The position numbers and the translations under genes are program-made. Under the pieces are notes generated by a model, which was not told where the DNA came from, made no database searches, and saw only the letters and a list, made by a program, of their open reading frames with translations. DNA of 64,000 nt, taken from the NCBI RefSeq assembly GCF_002959755.1, contig NZ_PPCW01000005.1, positions 124,001 to 188,000 of the forward strand, written 5' to 3'. Shown here piece by piece: positions 35,370-43,241 of the stretch (positions within the stretch are counted from its first letter, which is position 1; each line of letters starts with the position of its first letter). Origin of the DNA: Veillonella sp. T11011-6 (lineage in GTDB: Bacteria > Bacillota > Negativicutes > Veillonellales > Veillonellaceae).

Positions 35370-36554
35370 ATGCTGACGATTAGCAATAAAGGATGGCTTT
35401 TTACTTCTATATTAAGTGCTTTGATGGCGTTTACGTCGTTGTCGACAGATATTTATTTGCCTGCCATGCCAGAGATGGGGCGTGATCTCAATGGTGATGC
35501 AGAATTAACGTTGACTGGTTTCTTAATAGGTTTTGCGCTAGCTCAGCTTTTTTGGGGAGCGGTTAGCGATAAAATTGGTCGTAAGAAGCCGCTGATTATG
35601 GGGATAGTCTTATTTATCATCGGCTCAGTAGGCTGTGCCTTGAGTTCATCTATGCTGGAATTACTAGCTTGGCGCGTATTCCAGGCCTTTGGTGCCTGCG
35701 TAGGGCCTATGTTATCACGGGCTATGATTCGCGACTTATACGGTCGGACTGAGGCCGCAAAAATGTTATCTACCTTGGCTATTGTTATGGCTATAGCGCC
35801 TATTGCAGGGCCGATGCTAGCAGGGCATCTACTCGTGTGGTATACTTGGCATTCAATCTTTTGGTTATTAGTTGCTATCGGCATTTTGATGCTCGTTGCC
35901 GTATTAGTCATTCCTGAAACACATCCTGTAGAGAAACGTAGTAAAAAGTCTATAGCTCATACCTATAATAATTATTGGATTTTATTGCGCAATAAAGGCT
36001 TTATGAAGTATACGCTATGTGTCAGTTCCTTTTATATTGCTATCTATGCGTTTTTAACAGGTTCGCCTTATGTATATATTGATGTCTATGAGGTACCAAA
36101 AGAGTACTTTGGTTATCTCTTTTCTGTTAATATTATTGGTGTTATGTTACTAAGCGCCATCAATCGCCGTATTGTAAGTGCTATACGTCTCGATAGATTA
36201 TTGCGATATGCCACATTATTTGCTGCTATTTGTGTATCTGTTGTAATGGGACTAATTGTCTTAGGCTACCATTCACTGTGGTTAATCGTTATTGGTTGTT
36301 TTTTATTCTTCTCTATGAACGGCATCATTGCAGCTGTAACAAATGCATTAGCATTAGATAGAGCAGGTAGAATGGCTGGCTCTGGGGCAGCATTATTAGG
36401 GGCTATGCAATATGGTAGTGGGATTGTATCATCGTTGATTCTTACCTTCTTACCAAATGATACGGCGGATCCTATGATGGGGGTCATTACATTATTTGTT
36501 ATTATTTGCGCCATTATCGCCTTTCCTGAAGATGAAAAATATAATCGTATATAA
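35370..36554 (+). CDS. Bcr/CflA-type multidrug MFS transporter
   Basis: 394 residues, 12 predicted membrane helices. The family-specific N-terminus S-T-D-I-Y-L-P-A-M-P-E-M is the DHA1 Bcr/CflA signature. Motif A G-A-V-S-D-K-I-G-R-K-K-P-L (~65) and the helix-5 antiporter motif around A-I-A-P-I-A-G-P-M-L-A-G (~145) are intact. A proton-coupled exporter of drugs or metabolites such as bicyclomycin, chloramphenicol or cysteine; the natural cargo cannot be told. Monocistronic, ending at a strong terminator. Confidence 0.92.
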   Translation: MLTISNKGWLFTSILSALMAFTSLSTDIYLPAMPEMGRDLNGDAELTLTGFLIGFALAQLFWGAVSDKIGRKKPLIMGIVLFIIGSVGCALSSSMLELLAWRVFQAFGACVGPMLSRAMIRDLYGRTEAAKMLSTLAIVMAIAPIAGPMLAGHLLVWYTWHSIFWLLVAIGILMLVAVLVIPETHPVEKRSKKSIAHTYNNYWILLRNKGFMKYTLCVSSFYIAIYAFLTGSPYVYIDVYEVPKEYFGYLFSVNIIGVMLLSAINRRIVSAIRLDRLLRYATLFAAICVSVVMGLIVLGYHSLWLIVIGCFLFFSMNGIIAAVTNALALDRAGRMAGSGAALLGAMQYGSGIVSSLILTFLPNDTADPMMGVITLFVIICAIIAFPEDEKYNRI

Positions 36555-36560
36555 TATTGG

Positions 36561-36607
36561 TGAAAGCAAGGGTTTAAATTTGAACTCTTGCTTTCATTCT
36601 TTTTTTA
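36561..36607 (+). terminator. Terminator after the Bcr/CflA gene
   Basis: TGAAAGCAAG (36561-36570) pairs with CTTGCTTTCA (36587-36596), followed by TTCTTTTTTT. Confidence 0.88.
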
Positions 36608-36616
36608 GGTTATAAT
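36588..36616 (+). promoter_or_regulatory. Promoter of rpsF-ssb-rpsR
   Basis: TTGCTT (36588-36593) and TATAAT (36611-36616) with a 17-bp spacer. The -35 lies inside the right arm of the preceding terminator. Confidence 0.7.
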
Positions 36617-36636
36617 AGTAAGGCTTATTGATGGTA

Positions 36637-36688
36637 AGCACTTCCTACCCCTATGTGTCGATAGGGGCATTAGTCCGAAAGAGGAGGT
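36637..36688 (+). promoter_or_regulatory. S6:S18-binding ribosomal-protein leader
   Basis: A hairpin CCCCTAT/ATAGGGG is embedded between CACTTCCTA and the conserved GGCATTAGTCCGAAAGAGG segment, ending in the rpsF Shine-Dalgarno GAGGAGGTGA. The TCCGAAAG element and layout match the leader bound by the S6-S18 complex in many bacteria, giving feedback control of this operon. Confidence 0.7.
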
Positions 36689-36696
36689 GATTTTGT

Positions 36697-36981
36697 ATGA
36701 ACAAATACGAAGTCATGTTTATTGTGAAACCAGCTGAAGAGGAAGCAACTAACGCTGTTATTGAAAAAGTAGAAGCTTTAATTGCTCGTGTAGGCGGCAC
36801 AGTAGAAAAGGTAGATCGTTGGGGCAAGCGTCGTCTTGCTTACGCTGTGAAGAAATTCACTGACGGTTTCTATGTATTGATCAACTTTGAAGCAGCACCT
36901 GCTGAAATCAAAGAAATCGATCGTGTATTGAAAATCAACGATGAAGTCCTAAGACATCTAATTGTTAAACACGAAGCATAA
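36697..36981 (+). CDS. rpsF: Ribosomal protein S6
   Basis: 94 residues, typical S6: N-terminal Y-E-V-M-F-I-V-K-P, central W-G-K-R-R-L-A-Y-A-V-K-K-F-T-D-G-F-Y and C-terminal I-N-D-E-V-L-R-H-L-I-V-K. It binds S18 in the small-subunit platform. First gene of the conserved rpsF-ssb-rpsR operon. Confidence 0.98.
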   Translation: MNKYEVMFIVKPAEEEATNAVIEKVEALIARVGGTVEKVDRWGKRRLAYAVKKFTDGFYVLINFEAAPAEIKEIDRVLKINDEVLRHLIVKHEA

Positions 36982-37000
36982 TTAAAGCCTGGAGGAAAAC

Positions 37001-37399
37001 ATGAACTCTGTACAAATTCTAGGTAATTTAGCTCGTGATCCTGAAGTACGCTATACCAAAACTGGTCGTGCGGTAGCAACTTTCACAGTAGCTGCCACAA
37101 ACACCTATATTGATTCCACAACAAATGAGACGAAAGAACAAACTGCTTTCATCAACTGCGTTGCTTGGGGTAAACTTGGTGAAGCGGCAGGCAATCTTCG
37201 TAAAGGCAGTCGTTGCTTTGTAGAAGGTCGTTTGCAAACTCGTTCTTACGAGACTCAGGACGGTCAAAAACGGTACGTTACTGAAGTAGTAGCGAACTTT
37301 GTGGGCCAATCCCTTGATATGAATACTAATTCTTTCGAAGGTGGGTCCAATTTTGATAGTTTCAGTACAGGCGGCGATGACGAAAACATCCCGTTCTAG
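37001..37399 (+). CDS. ssb: Single-stranded DNA-binding protein
   Basis: 132 residues with one OB fold: M-N-S-V-Q-I-L-G-N-L-A-R-D-P-E-V-R-Y, F-I-N-C-V-A-W-G-K-L-G-E-A-A (~45) and G-R-L-Q-T-R-S-Y near 72. A short linker leads to the acidic tip G-G-D-D-E-N-I-P-F, which recruits replication and repair partners. Shorter linker than E. coli SSB. Second gene of the operon; GGAGG upstream. Confidence 0.98.
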   Translation: MNSVQILGNLARDPEVRYTKTGRAVATFTVAATNTYIDSTTNETKEQTAFINCVAWGKLGEAAGNLRKGSRCFVEGRLQTRSYETQDGQKRYVTEVVANFVGQSLDMNTNSFEGGSNFDSFSTGGDDENIPF

Positions 37400-37438
37400 T
37401 GTCAGGGACTCCTACTAATTCGAAAAGGAGGATTCGCA

Positions 37439-37669
37439 ATGAGAAGAGATAGAGGCAGAAAGCCAAGAAGAAAAGTATGCGTTTTCTGTGCAGACCATAT
37501 CGATCAAATCGACTATAAAGACGTTGCTAAACTTCGTCGTTTTACGACTGAACGCGGCAAAATCTTACCTCGTCGTATTTCCGGTACTTGCGCAAAACAT
37601 CAACGCAAATTGACTACATCTATCAAACGTGCACGTGCAATTGCTTTATTGCCATTCACTGCTGAATAA
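37439..37669 (+). CDS. rpsR: Ribosomal protein S18
   Basis: 76 residues, very basic. The N-terminal R-K-V-C-V-F-C segment with two cysteines is the zinc-type variant. [12 protein letters not shown] and [17 protein letters not shown] form the rRNA/S6-binding core. AAGGAGG precedes the start. Last gene of the operon, closed by two terminators. Confidence 0.98.
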   Translation: MRRDRGRKPRRKVCVFCADHIDQIDYKDVAKLRRFTTERGKILPRRISGTCAKHQRKLTTSIKRARAIALLPFTAE

Positions 37670-37679
37670 TGGATGAATC

Positions 37680-37716
37680 AAGGCGGTACAACCATTTGGT
37701 TGTGCCGCCTTTTTGC
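37680..37716 (+). terminator. First terminator after rpsR
   Basis: AAGGCGGTACAACC (37680-37693) pairs with GGTTGTGCCGCCTT (37698-37711, one G-U), loop ATTT, then a T-run. Confidence 0.93.
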
Positions 37717-37728
37717 TTTTATGGATAG

Positions 37729-37759
37729 GGATTATGCGTTTGGCGCATAATCCTTTTTT
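37729..37759 (+). terminator. Second, tandem terminator after rpsR
   Basis: GGATTATGCG (37729-37738) with CGCATAATCC (37744-37753) and six T. The rest of 37760-37999 is AT-rich promoter DNA for the next operon, with nothing else evident. Confidence 0.9.
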
Positions 37760-37999
37760 ATATTCCTTTGATTCTCAGGGATTATTATATTTACTGAATT
37801 TAATAAATATTCAATATAATAGATGTAGAAATATATGATTAAAATTTATAATAATACCTTTAAAAATAGAGCCTATATGATTAATCTGTATAATCGAATT
37901 AATCAAACTTATGCATATAATCAGAAAAGCTTATGGTTTTTATACTATAATGTGAGTATATGCTTAGTACTGTAAAGTTCAGTGAAAGGTGGTAAGTAC

Positions 38000-38863
38000 A
38001 TGGGATTTTTGAAAAAGGATATATCCCGTCGCCAGTTTATTGGTGGAGCTTTAGCATTAGCGGCCGCATCAGCGGTACCATCATTTATACGCGGAGCCTA
38101 TAAGCCAACACAATCTGATTCATTGCAAGTATGGACTTGTGGTGGGTTATCGGAAGCATTTCTAGATTTAAACCAAGTCTACACGATGCACACAGGGCAC
38201 AATATTCAGTACACCGGTGCCTTTGCAGGGGCTATTGGTAAATCCTTATTGGCTGAAAAGAGTCGCACCGAAGTCTTTGGGGCTCGTGGTTTGGATCTAG
38301 CGAAAAATATGCGCAAAAAGGGCGTAAGCATTGCTTTTGAACCATTATGTTTTACGGATTACGTCATTGTTACCCCAAAGGGAAATCCCGCAGGTATTCG
38401 GGACTTGAAGGATATGGCAGAGCCCGGCGTACGCGTTATGTTGCCATTAGGTGCATCACCTCCTGGTAGTGCCTCTGTAAAAGGGATTATGAAGCTCTCT
38501 GGATTAACCGATGGCATTATGAAAAACATGATTGCCGAAAATGCTTGTGTTATTTCTATGATGTGCGACCTTGTAGAAGGTAAAGCAGATGTATCCATTA
38601 TTGAAAAACGCCTTACTACTCATGATCGATTCAAGGATCGTATTGAATACTTCTCTATACCACCACAATTTGTGCCGCCTGCACCGCTTACTTTCACTAT
38701 TAATACGATGAAATATGTACAAGATCGTGCATTGGCTGCGGACTATATTGAATTTACACGCTCCCAAGAAGGGCAACAAATCTTAGAAAATCATGGATTT
38801 ACATCCGTTCATAGTGCGAGAGGTCTCGATTTGATAGAAAGGTTTGGTGTGAAAGATGTGTAG
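38000..38863 (+). CDS. Tat-exported ModA/WtpA-like substrate-binding protein
   Basis: Start at 38000 (AAAGGTGG 8 nt upstream; GTG at 37982 is in frame but unlikely). 287 residues. A twin-arginine signal is clear: S9-R10-R11-Q-F-I followed by a hydrophobic A/G-rich stretch to about residue 30. The mature part resembles oxyanion-binding proteins: V-W-T-C-G-G-L-S near 45, and P-L-C-F-T-D-Y-V-I-V-T-P-K-G-N-P-A-G-I-R near 115 (compare the molybdate/tungstate binder). Tat export implies folding, possibly with cofactor, before secretion. No ABC permease or ATPase accompanies it; instead the next genes are a polyferredoxin and a NifB-like enzyme. Ligand unknown. Confidence 0.75.
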   Translation: MGFLKKDISRRQFIGGALALAAASAVPSFIRGAYKPTQSDSLQVWTCGGLSEAFLDLNQVYTMHTGHNIQYTGAFAGAIGKSLLAEKSRTEVFGARGLDLAKNMRKKGVSIAFEPLCFTDYVIVTPKGNPAGIRDLKDMAEPGVRVMLPLGASPPGSASVKGIMKLSGLTDGIMKNMIAENACVISMMCDLVEGKADVSIIEKRLTTHDRFKDRIEYFSIPPQFVPPAPLTFTINTMKYVQDRALAADYIEFTRSQEGQQILENHGFTSVHSARGLDLIERFGVKDV

Positions 38864-39662
38864 TCATTGTCCGTCATCTACATCCTGTGGGGCCCAAGGC
38901 AGTTCTGGTATATCTGGTAAACAAGCCCCTAAGAATTTAACGCTTTGGCGTCGTATCGTACAGTTTATATTCCTCTTTATTATGGGGAAATGGGTATATT
39001 ATGGTATATTCCGATGCCCTTATATCGTGCCATTTGTAAACTGTGAAAGCTGTTCCATGATTACCTGCTGGGGCCGTATTACCACATATTTCTATGCTTG
39101 GTGGATTATTCTGCCAATTATGGTCGTATTCTTTGGTCGAGCATTCTGTAGTTGGTTCTGCCCAAGTGGGTGGGTTAACCAAATGCTAGGAAAAATATCT
39201 ATGGGACCATTAAGAAATCGTAAACATTACATGCGATTCCTTCAACTCGGCATGGTAGCTACTATAATTTTAGGGCTCGTAGTATACTTCAAATTTGGTA
39301 ATCCTCGTATTATGATTCCAATTCGGACGAGCGATGAATATTTTAATGCTGTCATTTTATCTATGCAGTTCTCCGAATGGTATTGGGCGGCTCGAACTAT
39401 AACGGTCGTCTCTATTATTGCTGGTTCCCTTATCATCGCCAATGCTTGGTGTCGCTTTGTATGTCCATTTGGTGGGGTAATGGAATTATTACGTAAAATT
39501 TCCATTTTTAAAGTATATAAAACTAGTGATTGTGACGATTGTGATGCATGTCTACGTGTTTGCGAAATGGGCACACGACCAAATGAAATGAATTGCACCA
39601 ACTGTGGTGATTGCTTACATGTATGCCATAAAGATGCTATTAGATTTGGTCGGAAAGGTTAA
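38856..39662 (+). CDS. NapH/NosR-type membrane polyferredoxin
   Basis: 268 residues overlapping the previous gene by 8 nt. Cys-rich N-terminus (C-S-H-C-P...C-G), about four membrane helices, two C-x3-C-P motifs facing the cytosol (C-S-W-F-C-P-S-G near 107; C-R-F-V-C-P-F-G near 203), and two C-terminal 4Fe-4S motifs (C-D-D-C-D-A-C-L-R-V-C near 225; C-T-N-C-G-D-C-L-H-V-C near 248). The NapH/NosR/CcoG family passes electrons between membrane quinol and soluble partners. Here it probably supplies electrons to, or takes them from, the exported binding protein or the radical SAM enzyme. The role is inference from linkage. Confidence 0.88.
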   Translation: MCSHCPSSTSCGAQGSSGISGKQAPKNLTLWRRIVQFIFLFIMGKWVYYGIFRCPYIVPFVNCESCSMITCWGRITTYFYAWWIILPIMVVFFGRAFCSWFCPSGWVNQMLGKISMGPLRNRKHYMRFLQLGMVATIILGLVVYFKFGNPRIMIPIRTSDEYFNAVILSMQFSEWYWAARTITVVSIIAGSLIIANAWCRFVCPFGGVMELLRKISIFKVYKTSDCDDCDACLRVCEMGTRPNEMNCTNCGDCLHVCHKDAIRFGRKG

Positions 39663-39664
39663 TT

Positions 39665-40495
39665 ATGAAAGAAAATCAAGGACAAAGTTTCCTACAAAAT
39701 CATCCATGTTACAACAAGGATGCTGCCGCTAATTGGGGCCGTTTACATTTGCCAGTAGCACCAAATTGTAACATTCAATGTAATTATTGTAATCGTAAGT
39801 ATGATTGCGCGAATGAAAATAGACCGGGCGTGACGCAGCATGTATATACACCACAAGAGGCAGCAGCCTTTGTGCATAAGGTGTTTGATGCACGTAAGGA
39901 TATTTCTGTAGTAGGTATTGCAGGGCCTGGAGATCCTATGTGCGATGCGGATAAGACACTGGAAACATTCCGCCTCGTAAAAAACGATTTTCCTCATGTC
40001 ATGCTCTGTTTATCTAGTAATGGCTTGGCAGTGCCTGATTATATCGATGAAATCGCTGATTTAGGGATTACTCATGTTACGATTACGGCTAATGCTATTG
40101 ATCCAGAGGTTGCAAAAAATGTATACTCCATGGTTCGCTATGAGGGGAATATCTACAAAGGAATCGATGGGGCCCGTATTTTATTAGAGCGTCAGGCTGA
40201 AAGTATTCGTAAATTAAAGGAAAAGAACATCATCGTTAAGATCAATACTGTAGTAGTACCTGATGTAAATATGAATCATGTACCAGCCATTGCTAAACAA
40301 GCGGAAGCGTGGGGCGTCGATTTGATGAATTGCATTGCCATGATTCCAGTTCATGACACGGCCTTTGAAAACCATCGAGGACCGACTGCAGAAGAGATTG
40401 ATAATATGCGTCAATTTATTGGTCACTATGTGCCGCAGATGACACATTGTAAGCGCTGTAGAGCTGATGCGATAGGTCGTTTGTGTGAAGCGTAG
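39665..40495 (+). CDS. NifB-like radical SAM protein
   Basis: 276 residues. The radical SAM cluster motif is C35-x3-C39-x2-C42 within N-C-N-I-Q-C-N-Y-C-N-R-K-Y-D-C, preceded by H-P-C-Y (Cys15) and with the extra Cys48. A-G-P-G-D-P-M near residue 98 is the SAM-binding segment, and the C-terminal H-C-K-R-C-R-A-D-A-I-G matches NifB's cluster-ligating tail. NifB makes the carbide-containing 8Fe core of nitrogenase cofactor. This form lacks the NifX-like domain and sits with no nifHDK. It retains the cysteines for precursor clusters, so an Fe-S cluster product is likely; its recipient is unknown. Confidence 0.85.
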   Translation: MKENQGQSFLQNHPCYNKDAAANWGRLHLPVAPNCNIQCNYCNRKYDCANENRPGVTQHVYTPQEAAAFVHKVFDARKDISVVGIAGPGDPMCDADKTLETFRLVKNDFPHVMLCLSSNGLAVPDYIDEIADLGITHVTITANAIDPEVAKNVYSMVRYEGNIYKGIDGARILLERQAESIRKLKEKNIIVKINTVVVPDVNMNHVPAIAKQAEAWGVDLMNCIAMIPVHDTAFENHRGPTAEEIDNMRQFIGHYVPQMTHCKRCRADAIGRLCEA

Positions 40496-40503
40496 AAGTA
40501 TAA

Positions 40504-40531
40504 AAGGCTATATACCGAAGTATATAGCCTT
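40504..40531. terminator. Bidirectional terminator
   Basis: AAGGCTATATA (40504-40514) with TATATAGCCTT (40521-40531), loop CCGAAG, between the NifB-like gene and the convergent desulfurase gene. Confidence 0.85.
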
Positions 40532-40543
40532 AACGATTATGTA

Positions 40544-41701
40544 TTATTTAGTATTTTTAAGGATTCTATGTAGTGCAGATAATGCCATATCTACATCTTC
40601 AAGTGTGTTAGCGTAGCCAAGGGAGAAGCGTACGGTTCCTTCTGGATAGGTACCCAGTGTTTGGTGTGCTCGTGGAGCGCAGTGTAGTCCGACGCGTGTC
40701 ATGATGTGATACTTTGACTCTAGTTCATATGCAATACTGGCAGCATCCATATCATCAATTGTGATGGATACGACGGCTGTTCGATCCTGAATATCTTGTT
40801 TGCCGATGATGTTAACTCCAGTTATTGAACGTAAGCCTTCGAGGAAGGCTTTTGTCAAAGCTAGCTCGTGATTGTGGATATTCTCCATGCCGGCCGATTC
40901 GATGTAGGAAACTCCTTCATTGAGACCGATGATGCCAGGTAGATTTAACGTGCCTGCTTCAAAGGTGTCGGGCATGTTGGTAGGCATCGTTTCTAAATGT
41001 GAAAAGCTTCCTGTACCGCCAGCAATAAGAGGTGTTAAGGTTTGAGCCATTTCTTTGGTAAATATAATGCCACCAATACCTTGAGGTCCTAATAATCCTT
41101 TATGACCTGTAAAGCAGAGTGCGTCTATATGACATGCTTTCACATCAATAGGGATGACGCCTGCCGTTTGAGCTGCATCTACAATGAAGTGTAGATTGTG
41201 AGCCTTGCAGATGGCACCAATTGATTCAATAGGTTGTACGGTACCACATACATTGGATGCGTGATTGATAATCATAGCCACTGTATTTGGGCGAATGAGT
41301 GCTTCTATGCATTCAAGTTGGATGGAGCCAGTTTTGTCACAAGGTATTATATCAAAGGTAATACCTTGATCAAGTAGTTGAGTAAGTGGTCTCATGACTG
41401 CGTTGTGCTCCATAGAGCTAACGATTACATGATCACCGGCTTTCAACAGGCCCTTGATGACCATGTTTAAGCTCATTGTCACATTCTGTGTAAAGGTGAC
41501 GTGAGATGGATCATGACCGTTGAATAAGGTATTGAGTCGTTGTCTCGTTGTATAGATAATATCCTCTACATCGTAGGCGAGGGAGTAGGAGCCACGGTTA
41601 ATATTGATACCGTAGTTCGTTATATAGTTTGACATGGCGTTAGCCACATTAGGTGCTTTAGGAAAGGTGGTACTGGCATTATCTAAATAGATATAGTTCA
41701 T
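40544..41701 (-). CDS. Cysteine desulfurase-family protein (selenium-linked type)
   Basis: Start taken at 41701 (GGAGAT upstream; protein begins Y-I-Y-L-D-N-A-S-T-T as in the family), which discards 45 unlikely N-terminal residues. 385 residues, PLP fold type I: N-V-T-M-S-L-N near 75, H-N-A-V-M-R-P near 108, V-D-A-A-Q-T-A-G (~178), the PLP lysine in F-T-G-H-K-G-L-L-G-P-Q-G (~205), and a C-terminal V-G-L-H-C-A-P with the active-site Cys. The form resembles the subgroup often found with selD, yedE and DUF3343 genes. It would release S or Se from (seleno)cysteine. Divergent from yedE. Confidence 0.9.
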   Translation of the reverse strand: MNYIYLDNASTTFPKAPNVANAMSNYITNYGININRGSYSLAYDVEDIIYTTRQRLNTLFNGHDPSHVTFTQNVTMSLNMVIKGLLKAGDHVIVSSMEHNAVMRPLTQLLDQGITFDIIPCDKTGSIQLECIEALIRPNTVAMIINHASNVCGTVQPIESIGAICKAHNLHFIVDAAQTAGVIPIDVKACHIDALCFTGHKGLLGPQGIGGIIFTKEMAQTLTPLIAGGTGSFSHLETMPTNMPDTFEAGTLNLPGIIGLNEGVSYIESAGMENIHNHELALTKAFLEGLRSITGVNIIGKQDIQDRTAVVSITIDDMDAASIAYELESKYHIMTRVGLHCAPRAHQTLGTYPEGTVRFSLGYANTLEDVDMALSALHRILKNTK

Positions 41702-41821
41702 AGGTAATCTCCATGAATAACAAGGTGTATTTATGGTTATTATATCATGAGTCATATGCTTGATAGGATACGAGTATATACTCATATATTTGTAGTGTAG
41801 TTTGTTTGAAAGGAGTTTATT

Positions 41822-42883
41822 ATGAGTGGGTCTCATGAAAAACGAAATTTAATTATTGCAGGCCTTATTATTGGCGCTATTGCAGGCTTCCTCGTACTAG
41901 CTGGCAATCCGGGCAATATGGGCTTCTGTATTGCTTGCTTTGTTCGCGATACTGTCGGTGGCCTAGGCCTACATCGTGCCGCACCAGTACAGTACATTCG
42001 TCCAGAAATTATTGGTCTTATATTAGGGGCTTATGTATTGTCCATGATTCGTGGTGAACACCAAAGTAAAGGTGGTTCCTCTCCAATTATTCGATTTATT
42101 CTCGGCTTCTTTGTTATGATTGGTGCTTTGATGTTCCTCGGTTGTCCGATTCGTATGATTTTAAGACTTGGCGGCGGTGACTTGAATGCGTTGTTCGGCA
42201 TTGCTGGTTTTGCTGGTGGTATCGGCTTTGGTACTATATTCTTGAAAAAAGGTTATTCTTTACAACGTACCTATGCATTGAGTAAATTAGAGTCTGCTAT
42301 GATGCCTGCTATCCAAGTTGGTTTGCTAGTTTTAGTAGTAGCGGCTCCAGCATTTATCTTCTTTAGTCAAAAAGGTCCTGGTGCTATGCATGCACCTTGG
42401 TTAATTTCATTGGCAGCAGGCCTCGTGGTAGGTGGCTTATCTCAAGTTAGCCGTCTTTGCACCGTTGGGGGCTTTAGAGATTTATTCTTGTTCAAAAAAT
42501 CCATCCTTATCTTTGGCTATTTAGCTGTTCTCATTGGTGTATTCGTTGTAAATATTAGTTTTGGTAATTTCCATCTTGGCTTTGAAAATCAACCGATTGC
42601 ACATACAGATGGCTTGTGGAATTTCCTAGGCATGGCGCTTGCAGGCTTCTGTAGCGTATTGCTCGGTGGTTGTCCATTGCGTCAATTGATTATGACTGGT
42701 GAAGGTAATTCCGATTCTGCTGTTACAGTACTTGGCCTTGCCGCTGGTGCAGCATTTGCTCATAATTTTGGCTTAGCTGCCTCCGGTGCTGGACCTACAT
42801 TGAATGGTCAAATTGCAGTAGGTGTTGGTTTTGTAGTAGCTCTTATCATTGCTATCCTTAATACAAAACGAGCAAATGCTTAG
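41822..42883 (+). CDS. yedE: YedE-type membrane protein (putative selenium transporter)
   Basis: 353 residues, about ten membrane helices, two copies of a YeeE/YedE unit. Conserved elements: N-M-G-F-C-I-A-C-F-V-R-D near residue 33, L-G-C-P-I-R near 103, L-C-T-V-G-G-F-R-D near 215, and L-G-G-C-P-L-R-Q near 282. The paired Gly-Cys-Pro motifs are those of thiosulfate/selenium-type transporters. Its company (desulfurase-like gene, DUF3343, and selD/yedF elsewhere in the window) supports the selenium-trait assignment. GAAAGGAG precedes the ATG. Confidence 0.9.
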   Translation: MSGSHEKRNLIIAGLIIGAIAGFLVLAGNPGNMGFCIACFVRDTVGGLGLHRAAPVQYIRPEIIGLILGAYVLSMIRGEHQSKGGSSPIIRFILGFFVMIGALMFLGCPIRMILRLGGGDLNALFGIAGFAGGIGFGTIFLKKGYSLQRTYALSKLESAMMPAIQVGLLVLVVAAPAFIFFSQKGPGAMHAPWLISLAAGLVVGGLSQVSRLCTVGGFRDLFLFKKSILIFGYLAVLIGVFVVNISFGNFHLGFENQPIAHTDGLWNFLGMALAGFCSVLLGGCPLRQLIMTGEGNSDSAVTVLGLAAGAAFAHNFGLAASGAGPTLNGQIAVGVGFVVALIIAILNTKRANA

Positions 42884-42899
42884 GTAGAAATGAGTGATT

Positions 42900-43148
42900 A
42901 TGAAATATATTGCCACATTTTACTCTCATTTTGGAGCGATTCGCTTCAAGCGTGAAGCCCCTGAAGGGGTAACCAATATAGAACTCCGTCCAGTGCCTCG
43001 CGATTTGAGTTCTTCTTGTGGAACGAGTGCATCTTTTGATGCTGGTGAAAACTTTACGTTTACAGATGATCCTACAGAGGAGATTGAGCAAATCGTTGCT
43101 GTCACTGATGATGGGTATAGAACTATATTTGAAAGTCCCAATAAATAA
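42900..43148 (+). CDS. Second DUF3343 protein
   Basis: 82 residues from the ATG at 42900 (GTG at 42894 is an alternative). A-T-F-Y-S-H-F-G-A-I-R-F and L-R-P-V-P-R-D-L-S-S-S-C-G-T are the DUF3343 signature, including the conserved R-x-L-S-S-S-C-G motif. Closer to the canonical family than the copy after yedF. 16 bp after yedE, so co-transcribed; a small Se/S-handling partner is likely. Confidence 0.85.
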   Translation: MKYIATFYSHFGAIRFKREAPEGVTNIELRPVPRDLSSSCGTSASFDAGENFTFTDDPTEEIEQIVAVTDDGYRTIFESPNK

Positions 43149-43207
43149 ACATTAGAGCCTTTTAGCGTCGCTAATCTAAGCGGTTCTATAATCATTATGT
43201 AACGCAA

Positions 43208-43240
43208 AAAGAGGAGCTATCCGTTGGATAGCTCCTCTTT
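43208..43240. terminator. Bidirectional terminator
   Basis: A 15-bp stem (43208-43222 with 43226-43240), loop GTT; it overlaps the region just after the merR-like stop. Confidence 0.92.
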
Positions 43241-43241
43241 G

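Noticed and set aside
39665-40495. Nitrogenase cofactor gene nifB proper
   Set aside because: The radical SAM core is NifB-like, but no nif structural or accessory genes are in the window, so the symbol is not assigned.
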